Part shown: in pieces, positions 1 to 8,432 of the stretch
How the letters are laid out: each line of letters opens with the position of its first letter
How positions within the stretch are numbered: position 1 is the first letter of the stretch
DNA from: an uncultured Bacteroidia bacterium
GTDB lineage: Bacteria > Bacteroidota > Bacteroidia > Bacteroidales > F082
Length of the DNA: 64,000 bases
Assembly: GCA_902774365.1 (NCBI GenBank)
Contig: CACYHX010000010.1
Span: 26,173 to 90,172 of the forward strand
Reading direction: 5' to 3'
The notes under the pieces: model-generated
Databases searched by the model: none
What the model saw: only the letters and a program-made list of their open reading frames with translations
What the model was told of the DNA's origin: nothing
Position numbers and translations under genes: made by a program

Positions 1-474
1 GGCGGTTCCATCACCATCATCGCTGTGACGACCTTGAACGACGGCGATATCACGCACGCCATCCCCGACAACACGGGTTACATCACCGAGGGACAGCTGT
101 ACCTCCGTGCCGACCCCGACTCGGGTAAGGTCATCGTCGACCCGTTCCGCTCGCTGTCGCGTCTGAAACAGCATGTCCAGAACAAGAAGACCCGTGAGGA
201 CCACAGCGCTGTGATGAACACCTCGGTGCGTTTGTACGCCGACGCCTCCAATGCCAAGACCAAGTTGGAGAACGGCTTCGACCTGAGCGACTACGACCTG
301 CGCTGCCTCGACTACGCCAAGGAATACGCCACGCGCCTCCTTGCCATCGACGTCAACATCTCCATTGAGGAAATGCTTGACACCGCTTGGGAGTTGTTCG
401 GCAAGTATTTCACCAAGGCCGAGACGGGTTTGAAGGAGAAACTCATCGAGAAATACTGGAAAGAAAAGGAATAA
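1..474 (+). CDS. ntpB: V-type ATP synthase subunit B, C-terminal part (5' truncated)
   Basis: The open frame enters from the left edge and ends at TAA 472-474; 157 residues are visible. The first visible codons, before the GTG at 25, still read as family sequence (GGSITIIAV), so the GTG is internal. The stretch TTLNDGDITHAIPDNTGYITEGQ is the conserved nucleotide-domain end of V/A-type B subunits, and the rest is the helical C-terminal domain ending in charged residues. B is the non-catalytic nucleotide subunit of the membrane-peripheral head that couples ATP to H+ or Na+ transport. It is followed by D, I and K, the usual Bacteroidota order, so E and A probably lie just outside the window. Confidence 0.95.
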   Translation, partial: GGSITIIAVTTLNDGDITHAIPDNTGYITEGQLYLRADPDSGKVIVDPFRSLSRLKQHVQNKKTREDHSAVMNTSVRLYADASNAKTKLENGFDLSDYDLRCLDYAKEYATRLLAIDVNISIEEMLDTAWELFGKYFTKAETGLKEKLIEKYWKEKE

Positions 475-506
475 TTGAAATGGGAAAGTCACACTCATAC
501 TCAAAC

Positions 507-593
507 CGTCATTGCGGGCTTGACCCGCAATCTCCTGAACAGAAGGATAAACCTTCGTGCACAGGAGATGGCGGATCCTTGTCCGCCATGACG
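507..593. repeat. Palindromic cloverleaf-like intergenic element, copy 1
   Basis: Outer arms CGTCAT (507-512) and ATGACG (588-593) enclose three hairpins: TGCGGG/CCCGCA (513-518/524-529), ATCTCCT/AGGAGAT (530-536/563-569) with inner GAAGG/CCTTC, and GGCGGA/TCCGCC (570-575/582-587). A second, diverged copy lies at 31965-32052. This copy sits inside the ATPase operon between B and D, so it would be transcribed. No coding potential is evident. Confidence 0.8.
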
Positions 594-637
594 TTAAAAG
601 AGTAGTGGTCCCCATTCACATATTTATAATGTAATCA

Positions 638-1238
638 ATGGCCATCAAATTTCAATATAACAAGACCTCGCTGAACGAGCTGAACAAGCAGCTCAAGACG
701 CGAACCCGTGCCCTGCCCACGCTGAAGAGCAAGGAGAGCGCGTTGCGCCTTGAGGTGAAGAAAGCCAAGGAGCGTTCGGAGCGTCTTGTCGCACAGTTAG
801 AGGCCGAACTCAAGTCGTATGAGTACATGGCCCGGCTTTGGAATGAATTTGAGCCAGGACTGATTTCGGTGACCGATGTCAAGCTGAAGACCGAAAAGAT
901 TGCGGGCGTGCCCGTGCCTGCCTTGGAGGAGGTGCTGTTCGACGTGAAGGACATCAACCTCTTCACCAAGCCGATGTGGTATGCCGACGGCGTTCAAATC
1001 TTGAAGAATTTGGCACAGATGGGCATCGAGTCGGAGGTCTATACCGAGTTTGGATTACCAAAGGAAGAAGACCACGCAGAAAGTCAACCTTTACGAGAAG
1101 GTGCAAATTCCTGGCTACAACGAAGCCATACGTAAGATCAAACGATACATGGAAGACGCGGAGAACCTCGACAAGGCTTCGCAGAAAATCATGAAGAACA
1201 AACTTAGCGCAGAAGAGGAGGCAGAACATGGTAACTGA
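638..1238 (+). pseudogene. ntpD: V-type ATP synthase subunit D, interrupted by an apparent +1 frameshift
   Basis: Subunit D is the central rotor shaft of the V/A-ATPase. Frame one (638-1135) gives the expected N-terminal half, MAIKFQYNKTSLNELNKQ, with long coiled-coil helices. It then goes out of family at about 1049-1051, a TTT triplet. Removing one T restores YTELDYQRKKTTQKVNLYEK and continues in the next frame to TGA 1236-1238, with the conserved KTTQKVN..EK..IP motif. The repaired product would be about 199 residues, the usual D length, so only one base separates it from an intact gene. An indel in the sequence or assembly is as likely as a real mutation, because D is essential to the complex and its neighbours are intact. 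It follows the repeat element after B and overlaps the start of subunit I by 11 bp. Confidence 0.85.
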
Positions 1239-3000
1239 AATGACGAAATATGATTTCATCCTCATGAGCGGCGACGCCGATGCCTTCTTGGAGAAGCTGC
1301 AAGCAGTGGGCGTGGTCGACATCACGCGCTCCATGAAGCCTGTCGACGAGAAATCGGAGAAGCTGTCGGCACGTGCCGAGGTCTACCGAAAGGCATTGTC
1401 CTCGTTGAAAGGCGTCGAGAAGGCTAACGATCCAGGTCAGAAGCCTACTGACTTCGCCGTGGAGGTGATGGAGACCGTGCGCGACAAGGAAGCCATTGAA
1501 GCCCAGCTGCCCCAGCTCCGTAAGGAGGCCGACGAGTTGGTGCCTTGGGGCCAGTTCGACGCCAAGGGCTTCGAGCGCCTCAAAGAGAATGGCTTGAAGC
1601 TCCACTTCTACAAGGCGAAAGCCATCGACCCTGCGTGGAAGGAACAGTATGCGCTGAGCGAGATTTCGAACCTCGGCGGCTACAGCTATTTCGTGGTCGT
1701 GTCCGATTCCGACGACTACGACTTCCCGCTGAAGGAACTGGCCGCCCCCGATCAGGACTATGCTGCTATCGAAAAGCAGATTGCCGACTTGGAGGCGCAG
1801 GTGAAGGAGAAAGAACATCGTTTGGCCCAGCTGAAATGGCATGAACCCGTGCTGCAAGCCGAGTTGGACAGCACCATGTCGAAACTCGACCTGCATCTGG
1901 CCAACGTCGCAGGCGAAAAGGTCGCCGAGGACTACATCACTGTCTTCGAAGGCTTTGCCCCCGCCGAAAACGAGCCTGCCTTGCATGATATGTTGGAAAA
2001 GGAAAACATCCTTTATCTGGTCGACAAAGCCAAAGTGGATGACAATCCGCCTATCAAGCTGAAAAACAACAAGTTCGTCTCGATGTTTGAGCTGCTAACC
2101 GACATGTACGGTCGCCCGAAATACAACGAGTTTGACCCGACGATCTTTATCTCCATCTTCTTCATGCTGTTCTTTGCCTTCTGCATGGGCGATATGGGCT
2201 ACGGCTTGGTGCTCATCGGTGCCAGCCTCGCCTTGAAGAAGGTGTTGGGTAAGATTGCCCCATTGGGCATTACCTTGGGCATCGCCACCACCGTGGTGGG
2301 TTTCCTGTTCCATACCTTCTTCTCGATAGATATGCTCACTTGGGAGTGGCTGCCCGATTCAGTGAAGAAGATTATGTTGCCTTCCACCATTGCGGGCTAT
2401 GACGGCACGATGGTGCTGTCGTTGCTCGTTGGTATCGTCCACATCTGTCTCGCCATGATTGTCAAGACCTACCAAGCTACTAAGGTGAACGGTTTTGCCA
2501 ATTCCTTGGGCACTTGGGGCTGGACCCTGCTTATTGTAGGTGGCGTCATCGTGGGCGGTCTCGCCTTGATGGGTGTCATGGACAAAGCCCTGACGAAGTG
2601 GATCATCATCGTCATCGGCTGTCTGTCGGCTTTGGGCATTTTCTTCCTCAACGACTTGCACCGCAACCCCTTGCTTAACGTGGGTTCGGGCTTATGGAAT
2701 ACCTACAACACGGTCACGGGCTTGCTCGGCGATGTGTTGAGTTACCTGCGTCTGTATGCCTTGGGTCTCGCTGGTGCCAAACTCGGTGAGGCCTTCAACG
2801 CCATCGGCATCCAGGCCTTGGGCGACGGCGGTGCCCGTTGGATTGCCTTCATTCTCATCGTGGTGATAGGTCATGTGTTGAACATCGCCATGTGCGTGTT
2901 GGGTGCATTCGTGCATCCCTTGCGACTCAACTTTCTTGAGTTCTTCAAAAACTCCGGTTACGAAGGCTCTGGTAGGAAGTACAAACCTTTACAATCTTAA
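1228..3000 (+). CDS. ntpI: V-type ATP synthase subunit I (membrane stator)
   Basis: This 590-residue protein is the stator subunit I/a, which forms the ion half-channels against the K ring. Residues 1 to about 300 are soluble and coiled-coil (for example around 180-205, rich in Glu/Lys). From about residue 300 there are roughly seven membrane segments, starting with IFISIFFMLFFAFCMGDMGY and including the conserved GDVLSYLRLYALGLAG helix, whose Arg is the family's essential transport residue. Start ATG 1228 is preceded by GGAGG 8 bp upstream; an in-frame ATG at 1240 is a weaker alternative. It overlaps D by 11 bp and K follows 47 bp downstream, consistent with translational coupling in one operon. 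Confidence 0.95.
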   Translation: MVTEMTKYDFILMSGDADAFLEKLQAVGVVDITRSMKPVDEKSEKLSARAEVYRKALSSLKGVEKANDPGQKPTDFAVEVMETVRDKEAIEAQLPQLRKEADELVPWGQFDAKGFERLKENGLKLHFYKAKAIDPAWKEQYALSEISNLGGYSYFVVVSDSDDYDFPLKELAAPDQDYAAIEKQIADLEAQVKEKEHRLAQLKWHEPVLQAELDSTMSKLDLHLANVAGEKVAEDYITVFEGFAPAENEPALHDMLEKENILYLVDKAKVDDNPPIKLKNNKFVSMFELLTDMYGRPKYNEFDPTIFISIFFMLFFAFCMGDMGYGLVLIGASLALKKVLGKIAPLGITLGIATTVVGFLFHTFFSIDMLTWEWLPDSVKKIMLPSTIAGYDGTMVLSLLVGIVHICLAMIVKTYQATKVNGFANSLGTWGWTLLIVGGVIVGGLALMGVMDKALTKWIIIVIGCLSALGIFFLNDLHRNPLLNVGSGLWNTYNTVTGLLGDVLSYLRLYALGLAGAKLGEAFNAIGIQALGDGGARWIAFILIVVIGHVLNIAMCVLGAFVHPLRLNFLEFFKNSGYEGSGRKYKPLQS

Positions 3001-3014
3001 TTAGAAATCAATAA

Positions 3015-3485
<471 letters not shown>

Positions 3486-3511
3486 TACCGAGAGGACAAC
3501 CATTCAAAAGC

Positions 3512-3537
3512 AAAGGCGACTCCTCGGAGTCGCCTTT
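3512..3537. terminator. Bidirectional terminator after ntpK
   Basis: A perfect 11-bp stem, AAAGGCGACTC with GAGTCGCCTTT, surrounds a CTCG loop. The A-rich and T-rich flanks let it serve both ntpK (+) and the converging S4 gene (-). Confidence 0.85.
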
Positions 3538-3544
3538 GTTGTGT

Positions 3545-3934
3545 TTAAATCTCGTCTTTCAGCCGCTCAATCATGCGCCGTTCCTTCTTGGTAGGCCTGC
3601 CTGCGCCGCGGTCGCGCCACTCGGCCTTGTAGGCGTGCATGAACTCGATGCGCTCGTATTCCTCTTTGGGCGTGAGGTCGTTGTAGACCTCAGGCACCTG
3701 CTTGGGCGAGACGCGGTTCTTGACCACGGTCTTCACCTCCACGACTTTGTGTAGCTGCTCGATCTGCACTTGGATGACATCGCCCACTTTCACCTCACGC
3801 GAAGGCTTCACGGGGTTGTCGTCCACCTTCACCTTGCCGCCTTTGATGGCATCAGCCGCCAACGAACGTGTCTTGAAGAGGCGCGCCGCCCACAGCCATT
3901 TGTCCATCCGGACGATGTTTTCTTCTTCTGCCAT
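3545..3934 (-). CDS. RNA-binding S4 domain protein (Hsp15-like)
   Basis: A 129-residue basic protein with an S4 RNA-binding domain near the N-terminus: VRMDKWLWAARLFKTRSLAA is the helix pair and GGKVKVDDNPVKPSREVKVGD the RNA-binding strand-turn. This matches the Hsp15/HslR group, which in E. coli binds 50S subunits carrying stalled peptidyl-tRNA. The C-terminal tail is rich in Arg and Lys (GRPTKKERRMIERLKDE). I chose ATG 3934; a frame extension to 3994 adds 20 residues unlike the family. It converges on ntpK across the terminator. Confidence 0.85.
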   Translation of the reverse strand: MAEEENIVRMDKWLWAARLFKTRSLAADAIKGGKVKVDDNPVKPSREVKVGDVIQVQIEQLHKVVEVKTVVKNRVSPKQVPEVYNDLTPKEEYERIEFMHAYKAEWRDRGAGRPTKKERRMIERLKDEI

Positions 3935-4050
3935 TTTTTTTGTTTTTGGGGATTGCTTCGCAAGAAATCTGTCAAAAATCGTTTTTAAAATCATTTAAAA
4001 TCAATTTATTATATTTTTATTTGATTTTCTTTTGATTTTTGAACGATTTC

Positions 4051-4065
4051 TTGGCCGAAGGCCAA
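4051..4065. terminator. Short GC hairpin downstream of der (weak terminator candidate)
   Basis: TTGGCC-GAA-GGCCAA forms a 6-bp stem just past the der stop on the minus strand. It has no clean T run, so termination activity is doubtful. Confidence 0.3.
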
Positions 4066-4073
4066 TCCCATGG

Positions 4074-5381
4074 TTACTTTTCCTTAAAGATCAGTTGAAT
4101 CGGGACGCCGTTGAAGTCCCAGGTCTCGCGGATTTTGTTCTCCAGGAAGCGCTTGTAGTTCTCTTTCACGTCCTTCGGCAAGTTGCAGAAGAAGATGAAC
4201 TGAGGTGCGATGCTCTTCAGCTGGGTGATGTATTTGATTTTCAGGAAACGTCCACGTGAGGCGGTCGGCAATGGTACGGAGTTGATGAGTTCCTGCATCT
4301 TGTCGTTCAGCTCGCGCACGGGGATGCGGCGCTCACGGTTCTCGTAGACCTTGTGTGCGGTCTCCAGCACCTTGTAGATACGCTGTTTGTTGATGGCCGA
4401 AGTGAAGATGATGGGATAGTCGGTGAAGGGGGCGGTGCGCTCGCGGATGAGTTCCTCGTAGGCCTTGTGCGTGTTGGAGTCTTTCTCGACCAAGTCCCAC
4501 TTGTTGACGACCATCACCAGGCCTTTCTTGTTCTTCTCTATGAGGCGTAGGATGTTCATGTCCTGGGCCTCGAAGCCGTTTTGTGCGTCGAGCATGAGGA
4601 TGGCCACGTCGCAGTCCTCGATGGCACGGATGGAACGCAGAACCGAATAAAACTCGATGTCTTCCTCCACCTTGCTCTTCTTGCGCAGGCCGGCCGTGTC
4701 GACGAGCATGAACTCCATGCCGAAGGCGTTGTAGCGCGTGTAGTTGGCGTCGCGCGTGGTGCCTGCGATGTCGGTGACGATATGGCGGTCGGTGCCGAGG
4801 AAGGCGTTGATGAGCGACGACTTGCCCACGTTAGGTCTTCCCACCACGGTGAACTTAGGCAGGTTGGTGTCGAAGTCGGTGGTGTCGGAAGGCAGCAGCT
4901 CACAGACTTTGTCTAGCAGCTCACCCGTGCCCGTGCCGGTCATGGCCGACATGGGGTAGGGCTCGCCCAGACCCAGTGAATAGAACTCGCCTGCCAGCAC
5001 TTCCTTGCTGGGCTCGTCTATTTTGTTGACAGCCAGTACTACCGGCTTCTTCTGTTGCCTCAGGATGACCGCCACGTCCTCGTCAAGGACATGCAGACCC
5101 TCACGACCGTCGACGATGAAGACGATGACGTCGGCCTCGTCGATGGCCAGGTCCACCTGCTTGCGGATTTCTTCTTCAAAGATGTCGTCCGACCCCACCA
5201 CATAGCCGCCAGTGTCGATGACGGTGAATTCCTTTCCGTTCCAGTCGCTCTTGCCGTAGTGCCTGTCGCGCGTCACGCCGCTCGTCTCTTCCACGATGGC
5301 CATGCGCTGCTTCAGCAGACGGTTGAAAAGCGTTGATTTTCCCACATTGGGTCTCCCCACAATTGCTACAATGTTTGACAT
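4074..5381 (-). CDS. der: Ribosome biogenesis GTPase Der (EngA)
   Basis: This 435-residue protein has the tandem GTPase domains unique to Der, which acts in late 50S ribosome assembly. G domain 1 has GRPNVGKS at 9-16, DTGG at 57-60 and NKID at 119-122. G domain 2 has GRPNVGKS at 181-188, DTAG at 228-231 and NKWD at 293-296. A KH-like C-terminal domain follows from about 350. Length and motif order are normal. It is transcribed in the same direction as era, from which it is separated by a repeat-bearing spacer, and a TAnnTTTG box lies about 30 bp before the ATG. Confidence 0.98.
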   Translation of the reverse strand: MSNIVAIVGRPNVGKSTLFNRLLKQRMAIVEETSGVTRDRHYGKSDWNGKEFTVIDTGGYVVGSDDIFEEEIRKQVDLAIDEADVIVFIVDGREGLHVLDEDVAVILRQQKKPVVLAVNKIDEPSKEVLAGEFYSLGLGEPYPMSAMTGTGTGELLDKVCELLPSDTTDFDTNLPKFTVVGRPNVGKSSLINAFLGTDRHIVTDIAGTTRDANYTRYNAFGMEFMLVDTAGLRKKSKVEEDIEFYSVLRSIRAIEDCDVAILMLDAQNGFEAQDMNILRLIEKNKKGLVMVVNKWDLVEKDSNTHKAYEELIRERTAPFTDYPIIFTSAINKQRIYKVLETAHKVYENRERRIPVRELNDKMQELINSVPLPTASRGRFLKIKYITQLKSIAPQFIFFCNLPKDVKENYKRFLENKIRETWDFNGVPIQLIFKEK

Positions 5382-5410
5382 TTCTTTGTCGGTTTTAAGA
5401 TTTCAGGCTG

Positions 5411-5418
5411 CAAAAATA
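5411..5418 (-). promoter_or_regulatory. -7 box (TATTTTTG) for der
   Basis: This matches the Bacteroidota -7 consensus TAnnTTTG on the minus strand, 29 bp before the der ATG. I see no convincing -33 element, as that region is occupied by the 5426-5502 repeat. Confidence 0.5.
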
Positions 5419-5425
5419 CTAAATA

Positions 5426-5502
5426 GTTAGGAGTGTGGAGTTAGGAGTGTGGAGTTTTTTGTCCGCTCCAATACTCCTAACTACACACTCCTCACTCCTA
5501 AC
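5426..5502. repeat. Tandem 14-mers and inverted arm between era and der
   Basis: TTAGGAGTGTGGAG occurs twice in tandem (5427-5440, 5441-5454). After a T run, an imperfect inverted copy (5473-5502) reads ACTCCTAAC...CACTCCTAAC. The arms could fold into a hairpin of up to 30 bp, which may end era transcription or attenuate der. Confidence 0.7.
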
Positions 5503-5507
5503 TGCCT

Positions 5508-6389
5508 TTAGGCTTCGTATCCAAACCGTTTCAGCTCGGCCTCATTGTCTCTCCAATCTTTGTCGACTTTCACGAAGAGCTCCAAGAAGATTTTCTTTCC
5601 CGTAAACTCCTCGATGTCGGTGCGAGCCTGCATGCCGAGTTTCTTGATGGCGCTGCCGCCCTTACCGATGATGATGGCCTTCTGCGAGTCGCGGGCCACA
5701 TAGATGACGCTGCGGATGTGGATGCGGTGCTCGGTCTCCTCGTAGCTCTCCACTTCGACCTGCACGGAATAGGGGATCTCCTGCTGGTAATTCAATAGTA
5801 TCTTTTCGCGGATGATCTCGGTGATGAAGAAACGCATCGAGCGGTCGGTGAGTTCGTCCTTGGGGAAGTAGGGCGGGCACTCGGGCAGTTTCTCCAGTAT
5901 CTGCTTGAAGATGAACTCCACGTTGGCGTTGTATTGTGCCGAGAGCGGAAACACGGTGGCGTTGGGCAGGGTCTGTCGCCATTGCTCCACGGCTTGTTCC
6001 ACGGCTTCTTGCGTGGACAGGTCGATCTTGTTGATGAGTACGAAGACCGGGATGTCGGTGGTCTTCAGCCTTTCGACGGTCTTTTCCTCGATTTTCTTGT
6101 CGGTGATGTCGACGACGAAGAGGATGAGGTCGGCATCGATGAGGGCCACGTTGACGAATTGGTTCATCACCTCGTGCATCTTGTAGGCCGGGTCTTTGAT
6201 GATGCCGGGCGTGTCGCTGAAGACGATCTGGAAGTCGTCGCCGTTGACGATGCCGAGGATGCGGTGACGTGTGGTCTGTGCCTTCGAGGTGATGATGGAG
6301 ATTTTCTCGCCGACGAGCTGGTTCATGAGGGTGGACTTGCCCACGTTGGGGCGTCCTATGATGTTGACATAGCCTGCTTTATGTGTCAT
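5508..6389 (-). CDS. era: GTPase Era
   Basis: Era binds the 3' end of 16S rRNA and assists 30S maturation. The 293-residue product has GRPNVGKS at 12-19, DTPG at 59-62 and NKID at 120-123, and a C-terminal KH domain with the RNA-contact loop IIIGKGGSAIKKLG. ATG 6389 gives the family-typical start MTHKAGYVNIIG; an upstream in-frame ATG at 6422 would add 11 unrelated residues. It is followed by der on the same strand. Its -7 box lies about 40 bp upstream and back to back with the promoter of the divergent initiator tRNA. Confidence 0.98.
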   Translation of the reverse strand: MTHKAGYVNIIGRPNVGKSTLMNQLVGEKISIITSKAQTTRHRILGIVNGDDFQIVFSDTPGIIKDPAYKMHEVMNQFVNVALIDADLILFVVDITDKKIEEKTVERLKTTDIPVFVLINKIDLSTQEAVEQAVEQWRQTLPNATVFPLSAQYNANVEFIFKQILEKLPECPPYFPKDELTDRSMRFFITEIIREKILLNYQQEIPYSVQVEVESYEETEHRIHIRSVIYVARDSQKAIIIGKGGSAIKKLGMQARTDIEEFTGKKIFLELFVKVDKDWRDNEAELKRFGYEA

Positions 6390-6427
6390 AATGAAAAATT
6401 TTTCCCGTTTTTTACCTTGCAAAGAAA

Positions 6428-6435
6428 CAAAATTA
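6428..6435 (-). promoter_or_regulatory. -7 box (TAATTTTG) for era
   Basis: A TAnnTTTG match on the minus strand upstream of era, adjacent to a plus-strand match at 6437 for the tRNA gene. Confidence 0.5.
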
Positions 6436-6436
6436 T

Positions 6437-6444
6437 TATTTTTG
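6437..6444 (+). promoter_or_regulatory. -7 box (TATTTTTG) for initiator tRNA
   Basis: A TAnnTTTG match with TTG at 6417-6419 as a possible -33 element (17-bp spacing). The tRNA begins 50 bp downstream. Confidence 0.55.
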
Positions 6445-6494
6445 CAGCCGATTTCAGGGACGAAATTTTTCGTTTTCCGAGATTTTCCGCACGA

Positions 6495-6566
6495 TGCGGG
6501 GTAGAGCAGAGGCAGCTCGTCGGGCTCATAACCCGGAGGTCGGAGGTTCGAATCCTCCCCCCGCTA
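6495..6566 (+). tRNA. Initiator tRNA-Met (CAU)
   Basis: A full cloverleaf: acceptor TGCGGGG (6495-6501) with CCCCGCT (6559-6565), D stem GAGC/GCTC, anticodon stem TCGGG/CCCGG with loop CTCATAA, T arm GGAGG-TTCGAAT-CCTCC, discriminator A. The unpaired first base pair (T1 with T72) and three consecutive G-C pairs beneath the anticodon are initiator hallmarks. CCA is not encoded. Confidence 0.93.
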
Positions 6567-6568
6567 CA

Positions 6569-6620
6569 CCATCAGAAAACAGTTGAGGCGGCACACACCG
6601 CCTCAACTGTTTTCTGGTGG
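6569..6620 (+). terminator. Long hairpin after initiator tRNA
   Basis: A 23-bp stem around a CACACA loop: 18 perfect pairs (6574-6591 with 6598-6615) extended by CCATC/GGTGG. It starts 3 bp after the tRNA. There is no long T run after it, so it may be a processing or protective hairpin as much as a terminator. Confidence 0.7.
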
Positions 6621-6676
6621 TGTTAAGCCCACCCACCAAGGATCACGACTGAAAGGAGTAATCCTCCCTCTATCCT

Positions 6677-7543
6677 TTATCTCTTCCAGTTCTTCGTCAA
6701 GCTCCCGCCGAGGGTGCCTTCCATCTCCATGGGGCCATGGATCATGCCGCTCATAATGCTGATTTCACCATCGCCATTGCAGGTGCCTTCCATGTCGAGG
6801 TGCCCGTCGTTGAGCGTGCCGTGTATGGAATAGGTGGCGTCGAGCGTGATAGGAACATTGATGTTAAAGAATCCCTCGTAGGTGTAGTCAAAGACGAACG
6901 TGCTGTGGATTTCGTCGAAGACGATGTTGTCGCCGTCCACTATGCCTCTCACGACGTTAGGCTGGTCGCCGAGGGTGAGGGTGGCCACCACTTCGTTCAT
7001 GTTGTCGCTTGTCGCAATGTCGACAATGGTATAGAAGGGGATGCTGTCCAGGTCTCCGTTTTGTTGCCCTATGACTGTGACGTCGGCAGTATAGGTGCCG
7101 CAGATGAAGAGGTCACCTTCAAAGTGCCCCACAAACCTCATGTTGGGCGTCTCGTTGTAGTTGATGTCGAAACTGACGGTGGCGACCTGTCCCAAGGAGT
7201 CGGTCAAGGTGCCAGTGACAGTGACAGGACCGAGCACCTCGAGGGTGAAGGGATGCTTATAGTCGATACTGGTGACTGGGTCGACACGCTTGGCGTTGAG
7301 GCTGTCGGTATGGCGTGCCAAAATGCTGTCGTTTTGCGATAGGACAACGTCGATTTGGGTCAGGTTTTCGCCTGTGCAGTGGAAGCCTACTGTGATCTCG
7401 CCGCCGTAATACACCTGGGAGTTCTCTATCACACATCCCTGATTATGCAGGACGCTGATGTTGGGCAACACGGGGCCTTTCTTGCAGCTGGCAAAAAACA
7501 GCAAGCCAATGCAGCAAACCAGAAATAATGAGGTTCTTTTCAT
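6677..7543 (-). CDS. Putative lipoprotein, family member 1
   Basis: No known function recognised. The 288-residue product starts MKRTSLFLVCCIGLLFFASC, a type II signal with lipobox FASC and lipidated Cys20, so it is probably anchored in the outer membrane. The mature part is strand-rich, with alternating Thr/Val/Asp patterns suggesting Ig-like beta domains. ATG 7543 is chosen because the upstream frame to 7714 is not signal-like and crosses the palindrome at 7561. It is clearly paralogous to the next gene (shared signal, SFDI..YE.PN..FVG..EG, DNVNEVMATLT-type, NVV.GIV.GD and lengthy C-terminal similarity), implying tandem duplication. Confidence 0.8.
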   Translation of the reverse strand: MKRTSLFLVCCIGLLFFASCKKGPVLPNISVLHNQGCVIENSQVYYGGEITVGFHCTGENLTQIDVVLSQNDSILARHTDSLNAKRVDPVTSIDYKHPFTLEVLGPVTVTGTLTDSLGQVATVSFDINYNETPNMRFVGHFEGDLFICGTYTADVTVIGQQNGDLDSIPFYTIVDIATSDNMNEVVATLTLGDQPNVVRGIVDGDNIVFDEIHSTFVFDYTYEGFFNINVPITLDATYSIHGTLNDGHLDMEGTCNGDGEISIMSGMIHGPMEMEGTLGGSLTKNWKR

Positions 7544-7560
7544 CAAAGGTTTTGTTTGTC

Positions 7561-7589
7561 GGTAGAGACGGCGTAACGCCGTCTCTACC
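7561..7589. repeat. Perfect 29-bp palindrome
   Basis: GGTAGAGACGGCGT-A-ACGCCGTCTCTACC is a perfect 14-bp inverted repeat in the 58-bp gap between the two paralogous lipoprotein genes. It could act as a terminator or be a dispersed palindromic repeat; only one copy is seen here. Confidence 0.75.
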
Positions 7590-7601
7590 ATGGATTTGAG
7601 T

Positions 7602-8414
7602 TTATCTGATCTTGTCCAAGCTGCCACCGATGGTGCTTTCCAAAGTGACGGGACCAGTATATATGAGAGGGATGTTGACTTCGTCACTGCCTTGGCAATT
7701 TCCTTCAAGGTCAAGCTTTCCGTTGTTAAGGGTGCCGACGATGTTGTAGGTTATGTTGTGTAACGGGATGGTCAGGAAACCATAGGATATGTTAAAGGTA
7801 GAGTTGACGGCTTCAAAAGTGACCTTGTCGCCTTCAACGATGCCTTTTACTACATTGGTCTGCTGGTTGAAGGTCATGGTCGCCATTACCTCGTTGACAT
7901 TGTCGCCAGCTACCATGTCGACCTTGGCTTCAAGAGGTTGGTTCTCGAAAGGTATTTGCTCGTATCCAGCCATCGACGTGGTGGCGTGTCCGGTGAACAG
8001 CGCCTCGCCTTCATATAAGCCCACAAACTTGGCATTGGGCTTCTCGTAGCAGGTGATGTCGAAGCTCTTCGTCGCCGTGCGTCCTTGAGCATCGGTCACG
8101 ACGCCGGTGATGGTCACGGTGCCGATGGCCTCGATGGTGAAGGTCTGTGCATAGAGATAGGAGGATGCGTTGTCGATGTTTTGGGTGTTGGTGTAGATTG
8201 CAGTGCCGTTCTGTGAGGCGTTCATCTCGACTTTGGTGAGGTTCTCGCCAGTGACGCTGAAGCCAACGGTGATTTGGTCGCCCGAAAAGACTTGGGTGCT
8301 TTGGTTGACATACTGGGTGCCAGTGGCGACGCTGATGGTGGGATCGCCTTTCTTACAGCTTGCGAAGAACATCAGGCCGATGCAGCAAGCCAAAAACAAT
8401 GCGGTTTTCTTCAT
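7602..8414 (-). CDS. Putative lipoprotein, family member 2
   Basis: Function unknown. The 270-residue product opens MKKTALFLACCIGLMFFASC, a lipobox with Cys20, followed by KKGDPTISV. The mature region is beta-rich and aligns along its length with the 288-residue neighbour: TVGFSVTGENLTKVEM against TVGFHCTGENLTQIDV, and NVVKGIVEGDKVTFE against NVVRGIVDGDNIVFD. It is probably cell-surface or periplasm-facing. It has the same orientation and short gaps as genes on either side, so the three lipoproteins may be co-transcribed. Confidence 0.8.
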   Translation of the reverse strand: MKKTALFLACCIGLMFFASCKKGDPTISVATGTQYVNQSTQVFSGDQITVGFSVTGENLTKVEMNASQNGTAIYTNTQNIDNASSYLYAQTFTIEAIGTVTITGVVTDAQGRTATKSFDITCYEKPNAKFVGLYEGEALFTGHATTSMAGYEQIPFENQPLEAKVDMVAGDNVNEVMATMTFNQQTNVVKGIVEGDKVTFEAVNSTFNISYGFLTIPLHNITYNIVGTLNNGKLDLEGNCQGSDEVNIPLIYTGPVTLESTIGGSLDKIR

Positions 8415-8432
8415 GATGATATGAGTTTTAGA

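Noticed and set aside
1040-1060. Programmed +1 frameshift in subunit D
   Set aside because: No slippery codon pair, stimulator structure or known precedent in this family; an indel error or mutation is simpler.
5934-6626. 230-codon plus-strand frame opposite era and the tRNA
   Set aside because: It is antisense to a certain era gene, Asp/Val-rich as expected for a shadow frame, and runs through the tRNA.
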